Shown one piece after another: positions 23,521 to 35,000 of a stretch of 64,000 bases of DNA. The translations under genes were made by a program, and so were the position numbers. The stretch lies in assembly GCF_020520425.1 (NCBI RefSeq), contig NC_079488.1:8099747-8163746 (forward strand). The letters run 5' to 3'. How positions within the stretch are numbered: position 1 is the first letter of the stretch; every line of letters starts with the position of its first letter. This stretch comes from Spinacia oleracea. Lineage: Eukaryota; Streptophyta; Magnoliopsida; Caryophyllales; Amaranthaceae. The notes below the pieces were generated by a model. The model had not been told where the DNA came from. It ran no database searches and saw nothing but the letters and a program-made list of their open reading frames with translations.

Positions 23521-23961
23521 GCAAACTATGTTGTAACAGGAAGGGTTGGAAACTTGTGATGACCTACAACTTGAAGTGATCCTCTCACGAATAAAGAATA
23601 ATCTGAATGCACTTAAGAAGTATACACATGGAAAGCATATTGTTTCACGTATAAGAAACTAGCTTGTTGCAGCTAGAGGTAAATATGTTCACTTTCATTG
23701 TCAGACATGGCATTATAATCCTAATATAATAGTTTTGTGCCATAATTCCTTGGGAGTAGCCTAAATTATTGCTTTCCTTTTGTAAATATTCGGTGACTGG
23801 TCTATACTATCAAGCAAATAAAGTGTGTTTGAAACTAGTAATACATAGTCCTATGTATGAACCAATATCATCTCATGTACTTTGATTCCTTATTTTGTTA
23901 TTGTGTTCTTGCAGAGAGGAGAATCGGTTTGCAGAATCCCTGTCCTGTTCCAATGGCATAG
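23521..23961 (+). pseudogene. Pumilio-family (PUF) RNA-binding protein, C-terminal exon fragments
   Basis: Two conceptual exon pieces match the end of plant Pumilio proteins. The first (23,521-23,678) reads [11 protein letters not shown] and [17 protein letters not shown], the last PUF repeat. The second (23,915-23,961), after a TTGCAG acceptor, reads ERRIGLQNPCPVPMA and stops. The first piece is shifted near 23,545, and a TAG replaces a sense codon after SRIRN. Intact PUF proteins bind mRNA 3' UTRs through eight repeats; only the tail of the last survives here. Its place between inverted arms of a DNA transposon suggests capture. Confidence 0.75.
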
Positions 23962-23994
23962 AAGAGAAAGGTGTTGTACAACTAACCGATGCTA

Positions 23995-24190
23995 GTTTGA
24001 ACATGGCTTTGTACTGCTTTTGTTCTGCACTATACTTCTCTTCTGTTTTGCTCTGCTCAGCTCTGTACTGCTCTGCTCGGCTACTGTTTCTGTACTGCTT
24101 TATACTGCTGCTGTAGTTGACTAGTTGCTGCTGCAGTTGGCTCTGTATAGCTGTTGTTGTGGCTACTCCAGTTGGCTCGATTCAGCCATA
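23995..24190. repeat. CTGCT/CTCTG-rich simple repeat
   Basis: Degenerate repetition of TGTACTGCT, CTCTGCTC and GTTGGCT. It creates a spurious 73-codon frame. Confidence 0.6.
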
Positions 24191-24659
24191 ACATGATAAA
24201 AGTATAGCTTAAGGTCTCATATAATACAACCAACACTATATCATGATGTAAGAACAACTAAACAAATCCTAAATCATTAAAAACAAAATCATTATTGTTG
24301 TGAATTGTGTAGATAGTGTTGAAGGATCGTTTGATCCTTACATGTCATACTTTGACTAAAATAGTTGTTTTCGTTTCCAACTCTCAACTAATGAACTAAA
24401 ATAGGAATTCTTAACCCTTTACATGTTTAAAATACTTACTATTAGGTTGTCAATCCCCATTCTCATCTACTAATTTATGTTATCTTTAATCTAGTGCGCC
24501 CAACAAGAGGGTGGGGTCGAGTGTGGCTATTACGTGATGAAATTCATGCATGACATATTCAAAACTTGCAAGGAAATTCAAGATCTGGAAAGTTTACATA
24601 AAATAGTATATTTATGATGTATTATTAGGCTAGAAATTAGTTATAAAAACTATTCGCCT

Positions 24660-25245
24660 ATAATTGGCATGAACTGTCGAAAATGTCATTTTAGGCCAAA
24701 TATGAACTATATCGTCCCAAATGAGCCTTATATGTGCATAAAGAACTTGAAATGAATCTTATTAACCTCTAACTAAGCATATGAGACATAAAAAGATTTA
24801 GAAAGTGTCCTTAGGTTCATTTGTTGATATTTGGGATCGAAAATGCCATTTTTGGCCATAAATGACCTATATCGACCCAAATGACCAATAGGCGTGCATA
24901 ACGAACTTGAAATGAGTCTTATAATCATATAACTAATCATATAAACCATGAAAAGGGTTTAGAATGTGGAAATAGGTTCGTTTGTTGGTAGTTGGATCAA
25001 AAATGCCATTTTTTGCCATAAATGACCTATATCGACCCAAATGACCCATAGGTGTGAATAACGAACTTGAAATGAGTCTTATAAATATATAACTAATCAC
25101 GTGAATCATGAAAAAGATTTAGAAAGTGTCATTAGGTTCATTTGTTGATATTTAGCATCGGAAATGCTATTTTATGCTAAATATGATCTATATCGAGCCA
25201 AATGAGCCTTAGATGTGCATAAAGAACTTGAAATGAATCTTAGTA
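24660..25245. repeat. Four tandem ~160-bp repeats
   Basis: Units with CGAAAATGCCATTT, GACCTATATCGACCCAAATG and AACTTGAAATGAGTCTTAT start near 24,675, 24,837, 24,997 and 25,156. Copies are 80-90% alike by eye. No coding content. Confidence 0.85.
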
Positions 25246-25342
25246 CACTCAGAAAGTTGTTTCCGCGACCAATATAATTTCTGTTTTCGCATATGAAACT
25301 TAATTTAATTTATTGGTTTGTATGTACGTTGTTCTTTTAAAG

Positions 25343-25438
25343 GTTTTCAAAACTCCAAGGGAGGGGGCTTTTACTAAAGAGGAGTTGGATGAAGTTCGAG
25401 ACAAGTGGGCTACTTCAACGATTGTGAACTACCCTTAG
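25343..25438 (+). pseudogene. Possible 3' terminal exon of an unrecognised gene
   Basis: After an acceptor TTTTAAAG, 31 codons read VFKTPREGAFTKEELDEVRD and on to NYP and a TAG stop. The hydrophilic, exon-like composition differs from the surrounding AT-rich DNA. No family is recognised. It may be a captured exon or a transposase tail. Confidence 0.3.
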
Positions 25439-25689
25439 TGTAATAAATAGAGCAGGCTTGTAGTTATCCGTGACTCTTACATTATTTTGTTATTTATCGA
25501 TTTAATTAATTACATTTGAATTAATTCGGTAATATTATTGAAATTTATATCATTTTTGAGGAATGTCAAGCTGATGTTTGGTGAACAAGTATTCTATAAA
25601 TTATAATGCATAATTTTATATTGCAAAATCAAAAATTATATTGCAGAATATCAGGAATTATATTGCAGATCTTTTTTTTTTTTTTTTAA

Positions 25690-26640
25690 AAAAAAAAACT
25701 CAAAAGTTGCCCTTGTTTGCAACAAGAGCAACTTATGTGAAACTTATAAGTTGCCCTTGTTGCAAACAAGAACAACTTATGTGAAGCTTATAAGTTGCCC
25801 TTGTTAAGGGCAACTTTTGATAATTTTACAAAAGTGACCTAGCCATAGGTGACCTTTATAAAGGGTAACTTATAAGACTATTTTAAGGGCAACTTATGAT
25901 GTTTTTTATTCTAGTGGTGGAAGCTCAAATCGTGGTAGTCTTTGTAAGTCTTGCTATACAAAAAAAAACAACCTTTGTAACGTGGAGACTTCCACAATTT
26001 GAGCTTCCACCATGGTGGAGACTTCTTCTGTTTGAGCTTCAACCATGGTGGAGACTTCTTCTGTTTGAGTTTTCACCATGGTGCAAGCTCAAACTGTAAA
26101 AGTTTATGTGCAGTACCATTTTCTTACAAAAAATATTAATTAGATTTTTATTACTGAGAGAACCAAATTAATTTCTATTATCATTCATGATTATTATTAT
26201 TTATTATTAACCATATTAATATTTATTATTATCATTAATTAAAATTTGATTATTTTGTTTAAACACGCGGACTTCTTCATTTTGAGTTTGGTCCATGGTT
26301 GAGACTTATGCGTTTTAAGCTTTTACCGTGGACGAAGCTTAAAACGCAGAAGACTCTATCATGGACCAAGCTCAAAACTAAGAAGTCTAAGTCTCTTTAA
26401 ATTATTGTTTTTAATTTTTTGATTTTATTAAATTTATGAACCAAATTCATTAACTTTTAAAAATACATTAACTAAATTTATTAACTAGTTTGATGGAGAG
26501 ATTAAGAGTGAAGTGGGGGTAAAATGTGGGAGAGAGAAAGTTAATATAGACAGAGGTATCTTAGTAACTATATAAACGGGGGAGAAATAATAGGGGCGGG
26601 GTTTAACGCTCCACCTTAATAAAGATGTATGTTTTGTATA
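25690..26640. repeat. Right arm of the putative transposon
   Basis: Contains GTTGCCCTTGTT foldbacks (25,700-25,900), CCATGGTGGAGACTTCTTC palindromes (25,980-26,090), a third palindromic block (26,266-26,395) and a purine-rich outer end (26,500-26,620) resembling the reverse complement of the left arm. Confidence 0.45.
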
Positions 26641-26853
26641 TTCTCGTTAAAATTCTCTTTAAAGCAAAAATAGAAAAGAAGTTGTCAGAAAAGAAGTTAA
26701 ATACGGTACCACAGTGGTGGTGGTGGTGCTGCTTAAGTGGTTGGAAACTGTTGGGCCCCACCACAAAATAATTCTTGTAAATTACTCTTCAAATCTAAGA
26801 AAAAAAAAGAAAAAAAAAAATTTCCTCCCCTTACTAAGTTCCTTTCCCCCAAA

Positions 26854-29055
26854 ATGGGTGGTCGAAGCTCAGTATATCTCCCATTCATTTTAGCAGCAGC
26901 ACTAATCTTCTGCTACGCAACCGTATCATTACCATCCACCTTCACTGATGTTAATCCAATCAGAATTGCATCATCATCATCATCAAACGGTCTTAATCAC
27001 TTGCAATCATCCACTCATCAAAATCCCAGGTTCAAATTCTTAATTTACCATACCATTTTGAATTGCTGCATTTCCCAATCTAGCTTTTATCATAATTATT
27101 AATTAAGCTTTTATTTAATTTGAATTATGTTCGATCTTATAATATTTACATGTTTGCAGATCGAGATTGTTTATTCATTATTCACGCAATTTTAGAGATT
27201 CTATTATTGCTAAATGCTTTTGATTTTTGTGTTCTACTCAGATTGTACTCCGTATGTGGTAGTAATGCGTTGACGGTAGTCTTTTAAGTTCTAGAAGGTC
27301 AATTTAATAATTTTAGGAGTATTTTAGAAGATATTAAGGGACGGAGGGAGTATTACGTAGCACACCAATCACAAAATATATTTTCTGTCCGTTTTGCAAT
27401 AACCGACACGTTCCCTTTGGCATATACGGAGTAGTTAGGCTTCGTTCTATTGGAATTATTTTGACTGAATTTATATTATCTAAACTTATCTGAATTTAAT
27501 TGAACTTATCCGAACTTATTTTATCTGGAAAAATACTTATTTTGTCCGCTGAAATAAACTTATTTGTGTGTGAAAAAAATCTATTTTTGTTGATATGAAC
27601 TTATCTGACTTATTTTATTTAACATTTTATCTTAAATAAGTCAAAATAAGTCAAACAGAATAGAGCCTTAGTTTAAAGAATACAGAGTATGAGACCAAAA
27701 AATTGTTATTTCCGTTGTAAAAAGGAAAAAAATGAGACCATAAAAGAAGTTATTTAATGTAAAACAAAATCAGTGAATCCTTTTTTTATTGTTAGAATAG
27801 GGAATATGAGGGTGAAGAAAAGTTATTGGGGGCATGGTGTCATAAATCTCACGACGGGTGTAGTAATTACATTTTAATAATTAATAATGGAAGTCATTTT
27901 CCATTTATGGTAGTGTCAATTATTATGAAATGACTAAAGAACATGAAACATCTAAAACTTAGATTTTTTTGTGTGTTATCATCCAGTTTACCTTTAGGCT
28001 TTGTTCTGTTAGATTTATTTTGACTTATTTCAGACAAAATAAGTTCAGATAAGTTCAGATAAGATAAGTTCAGCAAAAAAATGTTTTTTACAGACATTTT
28101 TAGTCACAAATAAGTTTATTTCAGACAATTTTTTTTTTTTCAAATAAGATAAGTTCAGGTAAGTGCAGTTAAGTTCAGGTAATATAAGTTAAGTCAAAAT
28201 AATTCCAATAGAACAGAACTTTAGAGTTAATCCGTTGGGCGAGTTCAGGGTGTATATGTTTCAGTCCCTCCCAATTGTTGTTGCGGGGATCCAACACGCG
28301 GTTCACCCTACTAAGTTCAGCCTCAATCACCACTGAACCAACATGCAATTGATTTTGTCTTAGATGTATAGGAGTATTGATATGTATCCAATATACACGT
28401 GTGAAAAACAACAAACTCTAATATACATGTAAATTGTTTGATTTTGTAGATGTCAACTAGCTTAGTAACCAGAACTTGAGATCCGGCTATATCATTTTCT
28501 CGTTGTGAGTCTCTCAACACCAAAAAGAATACTCCCTTTGTCTCTCTTTTATTGCTCCATAGAGTATATTGCATTTTATTAAGATTTGGGTGTAAATTAT
28601 GCGCATGGGTAGAAAAGGGGGATTATTTGGAGAGAGGGTACGAGTTGAAAAATTACCATTTAAGACATGACGCAAACTCAAGAAAAATAGGGCAATCAAA
28701 TAGGGACGGATGGAGTATTTGTTAAACATTTGTGGTTTTATGCAGTGCTTACCTGCTTGGAGTAGGACAAGAGGAAAAAACGAAGAGTAGGTCTCCTATT
28801 GGACCATTATACACACAAAATCGTCAATGTCATCATTTAAAACGTAGTTATATGATGACAAGGTATAACTATTTGATTCGAAAATATAACTAATTGTTTA
28901 GAACATATAATTATCCGATTGTAGATTATAGTTAATTAAACATAACTATTTGATAATAAAGTACAACGGTTTGATAAGAAGTTGATCTTGTACATAGACC
29001 TTCATATATTGTAGAGAAGATATTGTCTATCATATATCATTTAATTAATTGATAA

Positions 29056-29095
<40 letters not shown>

Positions 29096-32000
29096 GAGAC
29101 ATATTTGCTGAAATATTAGAGCATCACCTAGGATTACTAATGTTTCGGAATGAAAAATAAGATTTTTAATTTATTTTTGAATTAAAAAAATCGAGTGAGA
29201 TGTTATATAATTAATTAGGTGCCACGTAGATATTTTAATTAATTAATTATTAATATATACAACTCCATCCAAAAGCAAACACTCAAATAATCAAAAAATA
29301 AATTTAATATATACAACTCCATCCAAAAGCAAACACTCAAATAATCAAAAAATAAATTTAAAATAAAATTCAACCAAAATCAAACACCAATTTAATAGAA
29401 TCCGTGCATCGCACGGGCTAAAATTCTAGTTACGCAACATTTCACCCGTTTTTTCTGATAAATGTTATATTTGTCTAAAACTCTAAATTAATTATAAATG
29501 TTATATTAGCTTTCATAAAGGGAAGTTTACTATACTATTTAATTATATTTCTTCCCACTTTTTTGAGAATTTTGACATTTTTAAACATTTAAACTAGAAA
29601 TAATCTTTCTTTTTATGTTTTCTACTAATTTCATCCTTTTGTCATAATTTATGCATTCCAAAGATCAAATATCGAAGCCATCTATCAGTTTGGAGTTCGA
29701 TTTCAGATACGGGCAACATTATACGTGAAGATCCTAGCTCTTCCTTTGGAAATTCACCGTATGGGGAAACTTATTTCCACAAGCCAACCGGTCGTTGTTC
29801 CGATGGACTTCTTATGATTGACTATTTCGGTAAAAAAATTCCTTGCTATTTATGGATTCAATTATTTTTAATTTCTTTTGATTGATTTGGTTGTACTTAG
29901 TGATGGCAATGAGGCGGGTTGGGTGGGTTATGGTGGATTTGGTGGGTCGTGGTTGAGGATAGTTGACCCACGTCCCTCCTCAGTGAAATTCAGGGTGGTT
30001 CGGGTTAGATCGTAGTTGTGTCGGAAAAAATGGATAGAATACGTGATGGGTTGTGACTTGTGAGGTACTTCCTCCATTTTTTTTAATTGTACCATCTGAG
30101 ATTTCACGTTTGTCAATGCACTAATTTAACCACTAATATCTCTCATTATACATTTTAAAAAATTATAAAAATTTGATAATTTGAAAGTATATTTCGAGAC
30201 GAATCTAACAATATCCCACATGAATATATTTTTCCTTACATATAAATCACAAAAAATAACTATATGAGAATATGTGAATAGTGCTAAAACCAATATAGTG
30301 CAATTATTAAAAAATGGAGGAAGTACATGGGTTGTGGTGGGTTGTGCGGGTCGAGTGGGACCGATGACCGGTTTTGGTGGGTTATTGACAGGTTTTGTGG
30401 GCTGATGTGGCTCTATTGGGTCATGTGAGTTTAGACGAGTTTTAGGAGCTGATGTGGGTCAAGTGGATCTGATGGGTTTGAACGATTATTTAAGCGTTAA
30501 GTAATTACAAATTTTATGTGAACTTAAATTAATCATTTTGTATGTTATATTGTTATTGACATAAATGCAGTTAATGTATATTTAAGCAGTAAAGTTAAAA
30601 TTTATACAAAATAGTTTAAATTAGGATGACAGGTCGGGTGGATCACAAGTTTAGGTGGGTTGGGTTCGTGTATTGGGTGGGTTGTGTTTCGTGGGTCGGG
30701 TGTACTTTGATGGGTTGTGTCGGGTTCGGAAGGGTAGGTCGAAATGAGTTGTGTTAGAAAAATTGACACAATATGTGACAGGTCGAGTGGCTCTAGTGGG
30801 TTTGTTGGATAAAGACAGGTTTTGGGGGTTGATGTGGCTCTGATGGGTCAGATGGCTTTGGTCGTTATAGACGAGTTTAATTATGAGCTGATGTGGATCA
30901 AATGGGTATGGTGGGTTAGGACGAGAGTACTTAAGCTTTTAAAATTACAAATTTTAATGTGAATTTTAGCTATTTTTTTAATTATTGACATACCCACATA
31001 AATGTAGTAAACGTATATTTAAACAATAAAATTGTTTAAATTAGAATAGCGGGTCAGGTGGGTCACACGATTAGCTGGGTTTGTGTATTAGGTGGTTTGT
31101 GTTTCGTGGGTTGGGTTCGTCAAAAGGGTGGGTTAGGTGGGTCAGGTGTGTCGTGGTAAATTGTGTCGGGTCGGTCCAGTTGGGTGGGTGAAAATTGGTT
31201 GTGTTGGAATCACTCAACCCATGACACATTAAGAAAAATATCCAGGTTAAACGGTTTGTATCATAAGTGGATCCAAACCACGTGATCTATTACGAGTTGG
31301 GTCAGACACTCAGACCCAACCCACTTGCCATCTCCAGTTGTACCATACTACACGATTTATCAATACTCACTGGTATTGGTTCTTATTAATGGTTGCAGCC
31401 AAGTTCTTCAAGCTGCCATTTCTTGAACCATATCTTAAAAAAGATGGGGACTTTAGTCATGGGGCTAACTTTGCTGTTGCTGGAGCGACTGCAATGAACT
31501 GTTCGACATTAGCTAAGGATGACATTAAAAACTGCCCAATAAAAAGTTCCTTGTTAGTGCAGCTTGATTGGTTCGAGTCCCATCTTCATTCCATCTGCTC
31601 TACTGTATCAGGTAAATAATCAATCCAGTATGTTGTTCTATTTTCTTCTCCCATTCTAGGCAAATTTGCCAAATACAACCTAATAAAGTTCATTATTTGT
31701 CAATTACAACCTCAAATTTCTAATTTTGTCAATTACAACCTTAAACTTGTACATCTATTTTAAATTACAACCCGAAACCATTTTCCGGCAAAAATCACCG
31801 GAAGATGATGTCATAACGTCATTAGAAAAAACTTACGAAGTACATAATATCTATAAAAAAATATATTTTTTCAATTATGTTATTTTTTTTGTTTTAATTC
31901 TTATTTATCGTTTTAATTTTTTTTATGGAAATTATGTAATTATTATTTTTAATAACTATATGACATCATTTTTCGGTGATTTTTGCTGGAAAATAACTTC

Positions 32001-35000
32001 GGGTTGTAATTTAAAATGGATATATAATTTTAAGGTTGTAATAGGCAAAAATAAAAATTTAAGGTTGTAATTGACAAATAGAGAACTTTATAAGGTTGTA
32101 TTTGACAAATTTTCCCCCATTCTATGTAAATATGATATTATGATATACCCCCTTGTGTGGTAAATTCTGGTAATCATTTACTCCCTCCGTCCCGGAATAC
32201 TCACAACGGTTAGTTTGACTTTTTGCACTATTCAGATAATTCACTTTGACCCTATTTTATTTATAGTATATGAAAATAAGTGTTAGCATATAATATATTG
32301 TTGGCTTCATCTTAATATATATTTTCAAAATATTAATATTTTATAAGTTTTTATAATATATAATTGAAGATATTGATGATCAAAGTTGTGCATTGGCAAA
32401 CGTGTCTAGTCAAACCGTTGCGAGTATTCCGGGACGGAGGGAGTATTTAGAAGGTAACTAGCTCATGAGCCCGTTCAACGAACGGGTAATTATATAGTGG
32501 TTGGTAAGCGGTCTTTTAAACTGCTAATTTTATTGAGGGATTTAGTGGGTTGAAAGTTGAAAAAATATACAAATTAGATGGTGGCTTAATATTGAGTGTT
32601 AATGAAGGAGATGAGTGGAAGAATTTATATGAATTAAATGGTGAATTGATTTTGAATGAGGAAGATGAATTGGGGTGTTAAAGATGTAAAATAATTTGTG
32701 AAACAAACAAAAAAATTGAAAAATTGAAAAAAATTAAAAAAACTCAATTAATGGAGGAAAGATGGGATGACACATGTCATCTAATAAACCATGATCTTCC
32801 TTTTTAAATACTAGGTATTGATATGATTATATGAAGTGTCATATCGGGCAGACTCAGCACAGATCAACCCACCCCGAGTTAGCGGGAAAATAATCCAGTA
32901 AGCCGCTCTATTTGTTTCTCCTATTCTCTGTAAATATGATTTTATGATATACCAATTCTGGTAATCATTTATTTAGAAGGTAAGATGAAGTGTCATATCG
33001 GGTCAATCCCCGCACAAGTAAACCCACTATGAGTTAGCGGGTTAGACACTTTTAGAGTGGGAGAAATGGTAAGGGAAATCTTCCTTCAAAAGGCCCACAC
33101 TCCACAATAGGATTGAACTGGGAACCTTTTGGTTGCAAGGTGTATTCATTTCCACTAGGATTTGTAATAGTTATACGCATATACAACCATTAACACTTAG
33201 ACTTTGTGTCTTTATTTGACAACACTTACTGAAATTGAACTGAAACTGATAAAACAGCTGCAACTGATAAGGCAGTACGAAGTGAGTACTTAATATTTCA
33301 CACTTAGAATGCTAAACAAGTAAAAATGCATTTGTTAGTGTTAACTGTTAAGCATGGGCTTGTATAAGTTGTGTAGCTAGGCGTGTGCATTAGGCCTAAC
33401 CGCCTAAGTATTAGTTTGAGGCAGATACTTCGCATTAGAGATGGCGACTTGATACATGCAATGGGTCAACCGGTCCAACCCATAGTCAGCCCATCACGAA
33501 CCTATCTCTTAAAGCGGGTCATGTGCGGGTTGAAATTTTGGTTCATAAATTGGTCTAACCCACGTACTCCAACCCAGTCATATACTTATATTTCTAAACA
33601 AACAATAAAACAAACGTCCAAACTTGCTTCTCAACTCTTGAATCACCCGCCCCTTTTAAGTCCCCTACCTTGCACAGTTGCACATAGACCAGATCATCTA
33701 TCGCCCGCCCCCGCTGGCCCACCAGGCCCGAAAAGTGCGGGTATGAATAGCATAGAATATGTATTTTTAGGTCAAAATTCGAACCAGGTCCGACAAAGCC
33801 CGTTTTAGACCACATCAAATTTATGGGTTTAGGCATGATTTTTGTGTTAAAACCCGACCCGCCCCAAATTTTTATCACCTCAACTTGCACATAGCCTATC
33901 AACACACAACCCAATCAAAGGTGTGTCGGCCTCAACCAACCCGACCCGTAAACTATCCTCTAGAATGATCTTCAGGGATGGCCCGTTAACCCAACCTGAC
34001 CCATCCAACTCGACTTTTGCCTTTAGCTTGCTCACCAAAGTAAATTTCCAGTTAGTTTTAACTTTTCATTTCTTAGCCTCTGATAAATCCACCGGGCCAT
34101 ACACAAGCTCATACTCCCTCCGTCCCGGAATACTCGACCCGGTTTGACCGGCACAGAGTTTAAGGGACTTGAATTGACTTATTTAATTTAATAGGTAGTA
34201 GTTGATAGTGGAGTATTATTTTAATGTAGTTAGTGGGAAATGTGTAAAGGGGTGGGGTTGGGGGAGAGTAGGGGTTGAATTTTTAATTATTTTTTGTATG
34301 GAGTAGGGGGTAGGTGGGTTAATAGGGGTGGAGTGAGAAATAATATAATATTGTTAGAATATTTCTATTTTTAGAAACATGTCAAGTATTAAGGGACGGT
34401 CCGATAAGGAAAACAGGTCAAGTATTCCGGGACGGAGGGAGTACAAAATAAGAGATTGACCATATATAAGCCTGAGGGGTTTCCATGTATCCTAAATCAA
34501 TTGGTGATAAGTAGATTAGCCCCCCAATCTACTTTATATATACTCATTTAAGTTTAATAACTAAATTTTATGGGTTTAATTTGTTATTTCAGAATGCCGG
34601 GAAAGACTTGCAAAGTCACTCATTTTGATGGGTGAAATTGGAGGAAATGACTATAATTGGGCACTTTCTCAACGAAATTCAATGGATGAAATCTATAAAA
34701 TGGTGCCTGGAGTTGTTCATGTTATAAAAATGGCCATACAGGTGAATACTTTCTTAAACTTTTAGAACTACTATATGAATATACTCGATCTAAAGATGGT
34801 TGTGGGTCAGGTAAGGCCGGGCTTTGGTCGATTATAACTCAAATCTAGTTAGGGTGTCCTCGTCAGGTGGCTAAGGTTGGGTCGGGTGGGCCGACTTCGT
34901 TCTATTATAGTTCAAACCTAGTTAGGTTGTCCTCGTCGTGCTTTGGGGATGCGGAGATGGCTATGGTTGGGTCGGATCGGGTCGGGTCGAACATTTAAAA

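Larger units (their letters stand above)
1..26640. mobile_element. Putative large degenerate DNA transposon (Pack-type), host of the nested retrotransposons
   Basis: The two arms match in inverted order. Reading inwards from each end there is a C-rich/AT-rich terminal stretch, then palindromic blocks with CCATGGT and GAGACTTC, then blocks with GTTGCCCTT. The left arm is 1-480 and the right arm about 25,690-26,640. Between them lie a leader-like region, a Pumilio gene fragment, 160-bp tandem repeats and the LTR retrotransposon at 1,191-22,613. Long diverged inverted ends plus captured gene pieces resemble Pack-MULE elements. No transposase was seen, the left end may lie outside the window, and no target duplication could be confirmed. 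A pair of unrelated inverted repeats is the main alternative. Confidence 0.35.

Noticed and set aside
23895-24116. 73-codon Cys/Leu-rich frame
   Set aside because: Product of CTGCT/CTCTG simple repeats, out of phase with the Pumilio exon beneath it.
29880-31340. Telomere-like repeat tract
   Set aside because: GGGT-rich but no TTTAGGG arrays; the inverted ends and flanks fit a dispersed element better.
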